Part shown: positions 1 through 7,227 of the stretch, piece after piece | How the letters are laid out: each line of letters begins with the position of its first letter | Position numbering within the stretch: the stretch's first letter is position 1 | Assembly (NCBI GenBank): GCA_963819755.1 | Contig: CAWFXB010000001.1 | Span: 1 to 64,000 of the forward strand | Source: VRUE01 sp963819755 | GTDB taxonomy: Bacteria > Actinomycetota > Thermoleophilia > Solirubrobacterales > 70-9 | Length of the DNA stretch: 64,000 bases | Direction: 5' to 3' | Position numbers and translations under genes: made by a program | Notes under the pieces: generated by a model | Told to the model about the DNA's origin: nothing | What the model saw: the letters and a program-made list of their open reading frames with translations, nothing else | Database searches by the model: none

Positions 1-1
1 G

Positions 2-1360
2 ACGAGCACCAAACTGACGCTGAGCGCGGCCGAACAGCAATCCCCGGCGGCATTTCAGTGCATGATCGTGGCAAAGAACGCCGGCGGGGCCGAGTCGCGG
101 GTCAGCGGCAAGCAGATAACCGTGGGCTCCTATCAGCCGAAACCGGTCGAGCCGGTCACCAACTCGACGCTCGTGCCGCCCGCGGCGACGCCCTCGACGA
201 CGATAGAAGGGGCGGGCGCACCGGAGATCTGCCTGGCGGGGGAAGACTGCGTGGGGGGAGTGCGGGGCGCCGCCAGCGGCCAGTTCGGCAAATGGCCGCC
301 GAACAGCAGCTTCATCGCGGTGGACACGGCGGGCAGCGAAGCGGTGGGCGATGACCGGGTCTTCGTCGGCGACGGGCCGCGGATCCAGCGCTTCGATACC
401 GAAGGCGAATACGAAGCCACGCTGCCCGACCCCGACGGGGTGCTCGCCGGCAAGCAGGTGATGTCGCTGGCGGTCGTGCCGGGGGGCAGCCTCTTTGCCG
501 CCACGGGGGTGGAAACGCCCAAAAACGTGGTCAAGCTGAACAGCTCGACGGGCAAAAGGGAATGCGAAGCGAGCGTGCTCGCACCAAGAGCGCTGGCGGC
601 CGACGCGGCGGGGAACGCCTACGTGGTGAGCGAACCGGGCTCAAACCAGGTGCTGAAGCTCGACACCAACTGCAAAGAGGTGAGCGAAGAAACGATCGCC
701 AAACCCTTCTTCCCGACCTTCCCCTTCGCCTCGGCGCTCAGCGCGACCAACGGGATCGCGATCGGCGCCACCTGCTGGAGCCCACCCGCCTATGACCTCT
801 ACCTGACCAACACGGCATCTGAACCCAACGGCTTCAGCCGCGCCTACGGGCCGCCGCCCGACCGGCTCGCCGGGCCGGGCGAAGCCTGCGCGCCACCACC
901 GCACGCGCCAGAAATAGAAGCCCAGGGAGCGGTATCGGTGGAAAGCGACCGGGCGCTGGTGCGGGCCAAGATCAACCCGCAGTTCTGGGAAGACACGACC
1001 TACTACGTGCAGTACGGCACGGCGGCCTGCATCAAAGGCGAAGGCTGGAGCGGTGCCTGCGTCAAGCAGGCGCCCTCCTCGCCGGCCGCACTCGGCGCGG
1101 GGGTGAGCGACCTCGGCGCCCAGACGGCGAAGGTGCTTTTGGGAGGGCTCGTGCCCGCCAGCGCCTACCGCTACCGCTTCGTCTCCCTGAGCAGCGGCGG
1201 CGGGCCGGTCTTCGGCGTGGGGGGGGAGCGAAGCCGAACCCGAAGGCGAGGACGCCGGCTTCACGACCAACCCCCTGCCGGTCAAAGAAACGGACTCCTG
1301 CCCGAACAGGGACCTGCGCAGCGGCGACTCGGGGCTTTTGCCCGACTGCCGGGCCTATGA
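2..1360 (+). CDS. Giant secreted NHL/Ig-like protein, copy A, 5' part (partial, frameshifted)
   Basis: The reading frame enters from outside the window and corresponds to the Ig-like, NHL and fibronectin-like part of copy B (7228 onward). It begins in the end of an Ig-like domain, then has NHL/beta-propeller-like segments (for example VFVGDGPRIQRFDTEG and AGNAYVVSEPGSNQVLKLD). An FnIII-like stretch follows (AKINPQFWEDTTYYVQYGTA through PASAYRYRFVSLSSGGG). At 1219-1226 there is a run of eight G where copy B has seven, so the frame shifts and ends in nonsense at 1360. The homologous sequence continues in another frame in the next entry. The protein is probably exported and surface-exposed. Its function is unknown. 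Confidence 0.8.
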   Translation, partial: TSTKLTLSAAEQQSPAAFQCMIVAKNAGGAESRVSGKQITVGSYQPKPVEPVTNSTLVPPAATPSTTIEGAGAPEICLAGEDCVGGVRGAASGQFGKWPPNSSFIAVDTAGSEAVGDDRVFVGDGPRIQRFDTEGEYEATLPDPDGVLAGKQVMSLAVVPGGSLFAATGVETPKNVVKLNSSTGKRECEASVLAPRALAADAAGNAYVVSEPGSNQVLKLDTNCKEVSEETIAKPFFPTFPFASALSATNGIAIGATCWSPPAYDLYLTNTASEPNGFSRAYGPPPDRLAGPGEACAPPPHAPEIEAQGAVSVESDRALVRAKINPQFWEDTTYYVQYGTAACIKGEGWSGACVKQAPSSPAALGAGVSDLGAQTAKVLLGGLVPASAYRYRFVSLSSGGGPVFGVGGERSRTRRRGRRLHDQPPAGQRNGLLPEQGPAQRRLGAFARLPGL

Positions 1361-3881
1361 GATGGTCTCGCCGGTCGACAAGAACGGCGGCAACATCCGC
1401 CCGGGCAAAGACGTCATCTACACCCAGGCGACGCCCGAGGGCGAAAAGATCGCCTACACCTCGGTGGCCGCCTTCGGCGATGAGCCGAGCAACAGGGTGA
1501 GCAACGAGTACCTGGCGAGCCGCGGCGCGGGGACGGCGGGGTGGGGCACGCACGGGATCAACCTGCCGCTGGGTCAGCTGATCTCAGGTGAAGGCGTGGC
1601 CCGAGAAGTGGTGGGATTCACGGCCGACCTGTGCACCGAGCTCCTCGTCGACCAGAACGCGGTGCCGATCGACCCCAGCGCGCCGGCGGGATATGAGAGC
1701 CTCTACCGGCGGGACCTCTGTGGCGGGGGGGGATTGGAAGCGCTGGTCAAGGCCCCGCCGCCAGCGGGCACCTCCGGCTACGTAAGCATCGACTCGATCC
1801 AGGGCTTCTCGGCGGACGGCAAAGACGCCTTCCTCACCGCCAATGCTCCGCTGAGCGAAGACGCCGCGCCGGGGGCGATCGGCCAGATCTATGAGAGCAC
1901 GGGCGGGGCGCTGCACCTGGTGAGCGTGCTGGCGGACGGGGTTGCGGACCCGGGAGTGAGCAACAACGGGGCCGAAGTGGGTGCCGGGCATGCCCAGAAT
2001 CTGGGCGGGCCGCTGGAAAGCGCCGTATCCGAAGACGGCTCACGCGTCTACTGGACCTCAGGGGCGACGGGCGGGATCGGCACGCTCTATTTGCGGCGCA
2101 ACCCCGCCGAGGCCGAAAGCGAACACCTGCACGGGGTGGCGAGCGGGAGGGGCGATCTGATCGGCTTTGCCGAAGCGAGCGGCAAAACTACGTCTAACAG
2201 CTTCAAAGCCAGCCAGGTCGTGATGAAAAAAGGCGCCTTCGCGATCGGCCAGGAGATCAGCGCCTCCAACGGGGGGATCCCGGCGGGGACGACGATCACC
2301 GCGATCGAAGAAGAAGAAGAGGTAGAAGGACAGAAATTCCTCAAACTGACGCTCTCGGCGAAAGCGACCAAAACCGAAACGAAAGTCACCCTGAGCGGCG
2401 CCGAATCGGAAGCCGTGTCCAACGTCGAAGCCAAAACCGGCGCCTTTGAAGCGGGAGCGGACATCACCGGCCCCGGCATCCCAGCCGCGACGACGATCCT
2501 AGCCGTCGAAGAAACGGCCCCCGGGGTCTTCAAGCTGACCCTCTCGGCGAAAGCGACGCAGAGCATCGCCGGCGCGGCGCTGGCGGCGAGCAGTGAATGC
2601 ACCGAAGCCGACAAAGCGTGCACCCTGCCGGTCTCCTCGAGCAACCAGGCGACCTTCTGGGCGGCGAGCTCCGACGGCTCGCAGGCCATATTCAGCGAAG
2701 GCCCGCTGGACAATGAAACCGGCCCGGCAGCGACGCTCTATCGCTTCAGCGAAGCCCAGCCGCAGGCCCCGGTGCTGATCGCCGGCGGCGTGCGGGGAGT
2801 ACTCGGCGCCTCCAAGGATCTCTCGCGGGTCTACTTCGTCTCAAACGAAGTGCTGACCGGGGAACAGACCAACGGCGAGGGCGATCCAGCGCACCCCGAC
2901 AAAGCCCAGCCGGGAGAGCCGAACCTCTACCTCGACGAAGAAGGGACGATGACCTTCATCGGCACGCTGCGCGGCGGGGCGAAGGGGGACGTGCGGGGCG
3001 TCGACGGGGGGCGCACCTACCGGATCGCCTCGCGAAACCCCCAATACAACGCGGCGCGGGTAAGCGCGGACGGCGCCCACATCGCCTTTGAGTCGCGGGC
3101 GGAGCTGACCCACTTCGACAACACCGACACGGGCAACGGCGATCCGTCGGTCGAGGTCTTCACCTACGAAGCGGGCGGGGCGCTCCGCTGCGTGTCGTGT
3201 GACCCGAGCGGGCAGCAGCCGAGCGGGCGCGAGCTGCCCGACGTGGAAGGCTACCCCGGCCAGGGCCAGGGAACGGGAGTCCGGGCGGCGGCCTGGATCC
3301 CCGCCCAGCAGCGGGCGCTGCACAGCTCGCGGCTGCTCTCGGCCAACGGCAAGCGCCTCTTCTTCAACAGCAACGTGCCGCTCGTGCCGAGGGACACCAA
3401 CGCCACCGGGGACGTCTATGAGTGGGAGGCGCCGGGAGAAGGCGGCTGCAGCGAAGAAAGCCCCGCCTTCCACGCGCCAAACGGCGGCTGCCTGTATCTG
3501 ATCTCCAGCGGCGATGATCCCTTCGAATCCGAATTCATCGACGCGAGCGCCGGCGGGCGCGACGTCTTCTTCATCACGGCGGCCGGCCTGCTCCCCCAGG
3601 ACACCAGCGCGGTCGACCTCTATGACGCCCGGGTGGGCGGGGGCTTTGCGCCCTCAGCGCAGCGGGCCGAATGCGAAGGGGAAGCCTGCCAGAGCCCGCC
3701 GGGAGCGCCGAACGATCCGACCCCGGCCTCGACGGGCTTCGATGTCGAAGAACCGGGGCCCGGCTGTCGCAAGGGCCAGGTGCGGCGCGGGGGGCGCTGC
3801 GTGGCAAAGCGGCAAAAGAAGAAGCACAAGGCAAAGCGCTCCGGGCGCCGAGGTGCCCACAGCCACAGGAGCGCCCGGTGA
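1338..3881 (+). CDS. Giant secreted protein, copy A, 3' part (beta-propeller and basic tail)
   Basis: This is the continuation of the gene above after the poly-G frameshift. Homology to copy B resumes right after 1226, so 1338 is only the first available start codon. It opens at the 'LPDCRAYEMVSP' segment, followed by TolB/WD40-like strands (GASKDLSRVYFVSNEVLTG; VSADGAHIAFESRAELTHF; SANGKRLFFNSNVPLV). The C-terminus has a Cys pair in GCRKGQVRRGGRCV and then a Lys/Arg-rich tail, which may contact the cell wall electrostatically (inference). The stop TGA overlaps the GTG start of the next gene (GTGA). It would be one polypeptide with the 5' part if the extra G is a sequencing error or is slipped. 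Confidence 0.75.
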   Translation: MPDCRAYEMVSPVDKNGGNIRPGKDVIYTQATPEGEKIAYTSVAAFGDEPSNRVSNEYLASRGAGTAGWGTHGINLPLGQLISGEGVAREVVGFTADLCTELLVDQNAVPIDPSAPAGYESLYRRDLCGGGGLEALVKAPPPAGTSGYVSIDSIQGFSADGKDAFLTANAPLSEDAAPGAIGQIYESTGGALHLVSVLADGVADPGVSNNGAEVGAGHAQNLGGPLESAVSEDGSRVYWTSGATGGIGTLYLRRNPAEAESEHLHGVASGRGDLIGFAEASGKTTSNSFKASQVVMKKGAFAIGQEISASNGGIPAGTTITAIEEEEEVEGQKFLKLTLSAKATKTETKVTLSGAESEAVSNVEAKTGAFEAGADITGPGIPAATTILAVEETAPGVFKLTLSAKATQSIAGAALAASSECTEADKACTLPVSSSNQATFWAASSDGSQAIFSEGPLDNETGPAATLYRFSEAQPQAPVLIAGGVRGVLGASKDLSRVYFVSNEVLTGEQTNGEGDPAHPDKAQPGEPNLYLDEEGTMTFIGTLRGGAKGDVRGVDGGRTYRIASRNPQYNAARVSADGAHIAFESRAELTHFDNTDTGNGDPSVEVFTYEAGGALRCVSCDPSGQQPSGRELPDVEGYPGQGQGTGVRAAAWIPAQQRALHSSRLLSANGKRLFFNSNVPLVPRDTNATGDVYEWEAPGEGGCSEESPAFHAPNGGCLYLISSGDDPFESEFIDASAGGRDVFFITAAGLLPQDTSAVDLYDARVGGGFAPSAQRAECEGEACQSPPGAPNDPTPASTGFDVEEPGPGCRKGQVRRGGRCVAKRQKKKHKAKRSGRRGAHSHRSAR

Positions 3882-6766
3882 AGCGCCTGCTCGCCTTGCT
3901 CGCCGCCTCGCTGCTCGCCCTCGCCCTGTGGGGAGCGGCGATCGCGCGGGCCGAATTCGGCATCAACAACCCCCACATCGTCTTCAGCGAAGCCGAAGGC
4001 GAAGCGGCGACGCAGGCGGGCTCACACCCCTTCGCGCTGAACACCTCCTTTGGCCTCAACTACCTCGGAGAAGGGGATGAAGCCGTCACCGATGGCCGCT
4101 TCAAGGACGTGGTCCTCGAACAGATCGCCGGCCTCGTCGCCGACGCGTCCTTCCCGCAGTGCACGACGGTCGACTTCCTCACCCACGAATCGGGCGGCTC
4201 GGTCAACAGGTGCTCGCCGGAAACCGCGGTGGGAGTGACCGCCAACTCGCTCGATGAACCGGGCAGCGGCTTCGGCTCGGCGGTCTTCAACTTGGTGCCG
4301 CCGCCCGGGGACGTGCTGCGCCTGGGCTTCGACATCCTGGGAAGCGTGGACATAGTCATCGACGCCCGCCTGCGCCACTCCCCCCCCTACACCGGGATCG
4401 CCCTCTCCCAGAACATCCCCGAGCCCCTCTACACCTTCGACAACAAACTCCAGCTGTGGGGCCACCCAGCCGACCCCAGGCACGACGAACTGCGCGGCAC
4501 CTGCTACTTCCAAAACACCGAAGGGCTGAGCTCGATCGAAGAATTCGAATTCAAAAGCGAAAGCGGCAAGAGCTGCTCGGTCCCCGAAAGCGAAAAGCCC
4601 TTCCTGACCCTGCCCACCCGCTGCGCCGGCCCCAACCCGACCGTCTTCGCGGTCGACCCCTGGGAAGGGCCCGGCTCCTATCTCACCGACGGCGACCCCG
4701 ACCTCACCGACCCCGCCTGGCGCACCCAGACGATCGAACCCCTGGACTCCGAAGGCAACCCCCAGCCCTTCACCGGTTGCGAGAAGCTCGGCTTCAAACC
4801 AGCGGTTGTGGCCAAACCCTCGACCAAGGCCGCCCAAAGCCCGACCGGGCTTGACTTCGGCCTCGACGTCGAAGACGCGGGCCTCACCTCCTTCAAAGGC
4901 CTCGCCCAGTCAGACATCAAGGAGGTTCGCGTCACCCTGCCCGAAGGGATGACCGCCAACCCCTCGCTGGCCGAAGGCCTCGAGGTCTGCTCAGAAGCCC
5001 AGCTGGCGCAGATCACGGTCGACTCGCCGGCCGGGGTGGGCTGCCCGGAAGCCTCCAAGATCGGCACGATCGAAGCGGAATCTCCGCTGGTCCCCGAACC
5101 GACCGTGGGGGCCCTCTACCTGGCGACCCCATATGAAAACGAATTCGGCTCCCTGATCGCCTTCTACTTCGTGATCAAGAACCCCAAGCTGGGCGTGATC
5201 GTCAAGCAGGCGGCAAAGGTGGAAGCCGACCCGGCCACCGGGCGGTTGGTGGCGGTCACCGACAACATGCCGCAGATACCGCTGAGCCACGTCAGGTTGC
5301 ACTTCCGCGAAGGGGGCCGCAGCCCGCTGATCAGCCCGCCGCGCTGCGGGGACTTCACCGTCAAGGCGGAGCTCTTCCCCTGGTCGGGCGGGCCGCCGGT
5401 CCAGAGCGACTCGAGCTTCACGATCATCAGCGGCCCCGACGAAGGGCCCTGCCCCGCCGGTGGCGTGGCCCCCTTCAAGCCGGGCTTTGAAGCGGGAACC
5501 GACAACAACGCGGCCGGCGCCTACTCCCCCTTCTACATGCGCCTCACCCGCCGCGACGGAGAACAGGACATGACCCGCTTCTCGGCCGTCCTGCCGCCGG
5601 GGGTGCTCGGCACGCTGAGTGGCATCGAGAAGTGCCCCGAGGCGGCGATCGCGGCGGCGCGGGCGAGGACCGGGCCCCACGGCGGGCGCGAAGAGCTCGA
5701 ACACCCGAGCTGCCCGGCCTCCTCGCGGATCGGCAGGACGCTGGCGGCGGCGGGTGTCGGCTCGCAGCTGACCTACGTGCCGGGCAGCCTCTACCTGGCC
5801 GGGCCGGTCGGCAAGGACCAGCTGAGCGTCGTCGCGATCACCCCGGCGGTGGCCGGCCCCTTCGACGCCGGCACGGTCGTGGTCAGGGAGGCGCTGACCG
5901 CCAACCCACAGACCGCCGAAGCCGAAGCCGACGGCTCGCTGTCTGACCCGATCCCGCACATCCTCAAGGGGATCCCCCTGAACGTGCGCGAGCTCAGGGT
6001 CTACGTGGACCGGCCGGGCTTCATCTTCAACGCCACCCACTGCCAGCCCTCGCAGGCCCGGGCGACCCTCTTTGGCTCCTACCTGCTTCCCCTCGACCCC
6101 GCCGATGACGTCCCGGTCGGCCTGCAGGCCCGCTACCAGGCCTCCAACTGCGCCGCCCTGGGCTTCGGGCCGAAGATCGGGTTGAAGCTCAAAGGAGGCA
6201 CCAAGCGCGGGGCCCACCCGGCCCTGAAAGCCGTGGTGACCCCCAGGGCAGGCGATGCAAACTTCGCCGAAGCGGTGGTCACGCTGCCGCACTCGGCCTT
6301 CCTCGACCAGGCACACATACGGACGATCTGCACCAGGGTGCAGTTCGCCGCCAACGGCGGCAACGGCGGCGGCTGTCCGGCCGGCTCGGTCTACGGCAGG
6401 GTCAAGGCCTGGACGCCGATCCTCGAAGAACCGCTTTCGGGCCCGGTCTATCTGAGGTCTTCGAGCCACAACCTGCCCGACCTCGTCTTCGCCCTGCACG
6501 GGACCTTCGACCTGAACCTCGTCGGCCGCATAGATTCAAAGCACGGCGGCATCCGCACCACCTTTGCCGGCATCCCCGACGCCCCCGCCTCCCGCCTCCT
6601 GCTCGAAATGCAGGGAGGCAAGAAGGGGCTGATCATCAACAGCCGCAACCTCTGTGCCTCTGAGAACAGCGCCGGCGTCGAACTCACCGGCCAAAACGGC
6701 AAGTTCCACGATCTGGCGCCGGTCGTCCAGCCAGGTTGCGGGGCGCAGAAGCGTCGCGGCCGGTAG
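3878..6766 (+). CDS. Secreted three-repeat protein, copy A (962 aa)
   Basis: The start is the GTG of a GTGA overlap with the preceding stop. Choosing it gives a clean signal peptide (Lys-Arg, hydrophobic core, ending WGAAIARA before EFGINN), whereas earlier in-frame ATGs do not. The body holds three copies of one pattern near residues 350, 569 and 800. Each has a VTLP or AVLP start, a Cys, then CP-x-x-S/G-x-x-G, then a YL strand (GALYLATP; GSLYLAGP; GPVYLRSS). The C-terminus carries QGGKKGLIINSRNLC. It resembles no family I can name and is probably extracellular. Stop-start coupling to the giant protein, conserved in all three units of this window, argues that the two products work together. 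Confidence 0.88.
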   Translation: MKRLLALLAASLLALALWGAAIARAEFGINNPHIVFSEAEGEAATQAGSHPFALNTSFGLNYLGEGDEAVTDGRFKDVVLEQIAGLVADASFPQCTTVDFLTHESGGSVNRCSPETAVGVTANSLDEPGSGFGSAVFNLVPPPGDVLRLGFDILGSVDIVIDARLRHSPPYTGIALSQNIPEPLYTFDNKLQLWGHPADPRHDELRGTCYFQNTEGLSSIEEFEFKSESGKSCSVPESEKPFLTLPTRCAGPNPTVFAVDPWEGPGSYLTDGDPDLTDPAWRTQTIEPLDSEGNPQPFTGCEKLGFKPAVVAKPSTKAAQSPTGLDFGLDVEDAGLTSFKGLAQSDIKEVRVTLPEGMTANPSLAEGLEVCSEAQLAQITVDSPAGVGCPEASKIGTIEAESPLVPEPTVGALYLATPYENEFGSLIAFYFVIKNPKLGVIVKQAAKVEADPATGRLVAVTDNMPQIPLSHVRLHFREGGRSPLISPPRCGDFTVKAELFPWSGGPPVQSDSSFTIISGPDEGPCPAGGVAPFKPGFEAGTDNNAAGAYSPFYMRLTRRDGEQDMTRFSAVLPPGVLGTLSGIEKCPEAAIAAARARTGPHGGREELEHPSCPASSRIGRTLAAAGVGSQLTYVPGSLYLAGPVGKDQLSVVAITPAVAGPFDAGTVVVREALTANPQTAEAEADGSLSDPIPHILKGIPLNVRELRVYVDRPGFIFNATHCQPSQARATLFGSYLLPLDPADDVPVGLQARYQASNCAALGFGPKIGLKLKGGTKRGAHPALKAVVTPRAGDANFAEAVVTLPHSAFLDQAHIRTICTRVQFAANGGNGGGCPAGSVYGRVKAWTPILEEPLSGPVYLRSSSHNLPDLVFALHGTFDLNLVGRIDSKHGGIRTTFAGIPDAPASRLLLEMQGGKKGLIINSRNLCASENSAGVELTGQNGKFHDLAPVVQPGCGAQKRRGR

Positions 6767-7082
6767 CCGGTAGCTTCAGCATCGCCGGGTTGGTTGCCCG
6801 TTTCAACGGCTGCCGGCACGGCAGGCCCGTCCTCCTCGCCCATGTTTACGGCACCGATTCGGTGCCGACCTCCTACACCTTGCCATTTGCGATCGCTCTT
6901 AGTTGTTGTTTGAGTTGTTAAAGCGCAGAGCTTTGTTGTTTCTTAGGTCTGAACCGAAGGTGAAATCTCTGTTGAGGTAGTTGGGCGGTTTCTCTGTTTA
7001 GTTTTCGTATTTAGGTGCGGTTTCAAGGTTTTGTGCGTAGTTTCCTGGCAGAGACTTTATGAGTAATAGTGGGTAAATCACC

Positions 7083-7112
7083 TTGACAAGTACGCGAGAG
7101 TACCTATATGGT
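7083..7112 (+). promoter_or_regulatory. Promoter P1 of giant gene copy B
   Basis: TTGACA (7083-7088), an 18-bp spacer, then TATGGT (7107-7112). The same arrangement, including the AAGTA after TTGAC and the GGTG-CCGAG after the -10, occurs upstream of the third giant gene at 30367-30396. That makes it a conserved promoter rather than chance. The -10 covers an ATG at 7108, so that ATG cannot be the translation start. Confidence 0.72.
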
Positions 7113-7141
7113 GCCCGAGGTTATTGGGAACCGCAGTGTTC

Positions 7142-7171
7142 TTGACAGATCTCGACAAGTACCCATACACT
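7142..7171 (+). promoter_or_regulatory. Possible second promoter P2 of giant gene copy B
   Basis: TTGACA (7142-7147), an 18-bp spacer, then TACACT (7166-7171), ending 56 bases before the GTG start. The CGACAAGTA inside its spacer partly repeats the P1 sequence. Confidence 0.45.
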
Positions 7172-7227
7172 TCAAGTGCGCTGCGAGGCGCGCCGGGGAG
7201 TCGATAGTGGAGGGGAGAGAGGCGATC

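Larger units (their letters stand above)
1..6793. repeat. Tandem duplication, copy A (left part outside window)
   Basis: This segment recurs at about 8760-15555, a period of roughly 8.76 kb. Long blocks look identical by eye (about 165-1218, 1227-1491 and 2420-6793), broken by short diverged patches near 93-163, 1493-1956 and 2226-2419. Homology ends sharply at 6793, after a 27-base stretch that follows the stop of the second gene. The left end lies outside the window. Confidence 0.93.
6767..7227 (+). promoter_or_regulatory. 461-bp intergenic region before giant gene copy B
   Basis: The first part holds two perfect hairpins, CTGCCG-GCA-CGGCAG (6810-6824) and CGGCACCG-ATT-CGGTGCCG (6849-6867). 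These could end copy A transcription, although neither is followed by a long T run. From about 6880 to 7080 the + strand is strikingly T-rich and low in GC against its surroundings, with repeated GTTGTT, and I see no ORF there. Two -35/-10 pairs follow at 7083 and 7142. Confidence 0.6.

Noticed and set aside
3671..3877. N-terminal extension of the 962-aa protein
   Set aside because: It overlaps the upstream gene by 200 bases and would bury the signal peptide. The GTGA overlap start fits all three copies.
4991..6499. Long minus-strand frame (about 500 codons) opposite the three-repeat protein, repeated at 13753-15261
   Set aside because: It is a GC-rich antisense shadow, with Arg/Gly/His-rich composition, no domain and no start signal, and it exists only because the + strand codons are GC3-rich.
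7108..7227. ATG 7108 as start of giant gene copy B
   Set aside because: It lies inside the conserved -10 box. GTG 7228 has a good SD and gives a proper signal peptide.
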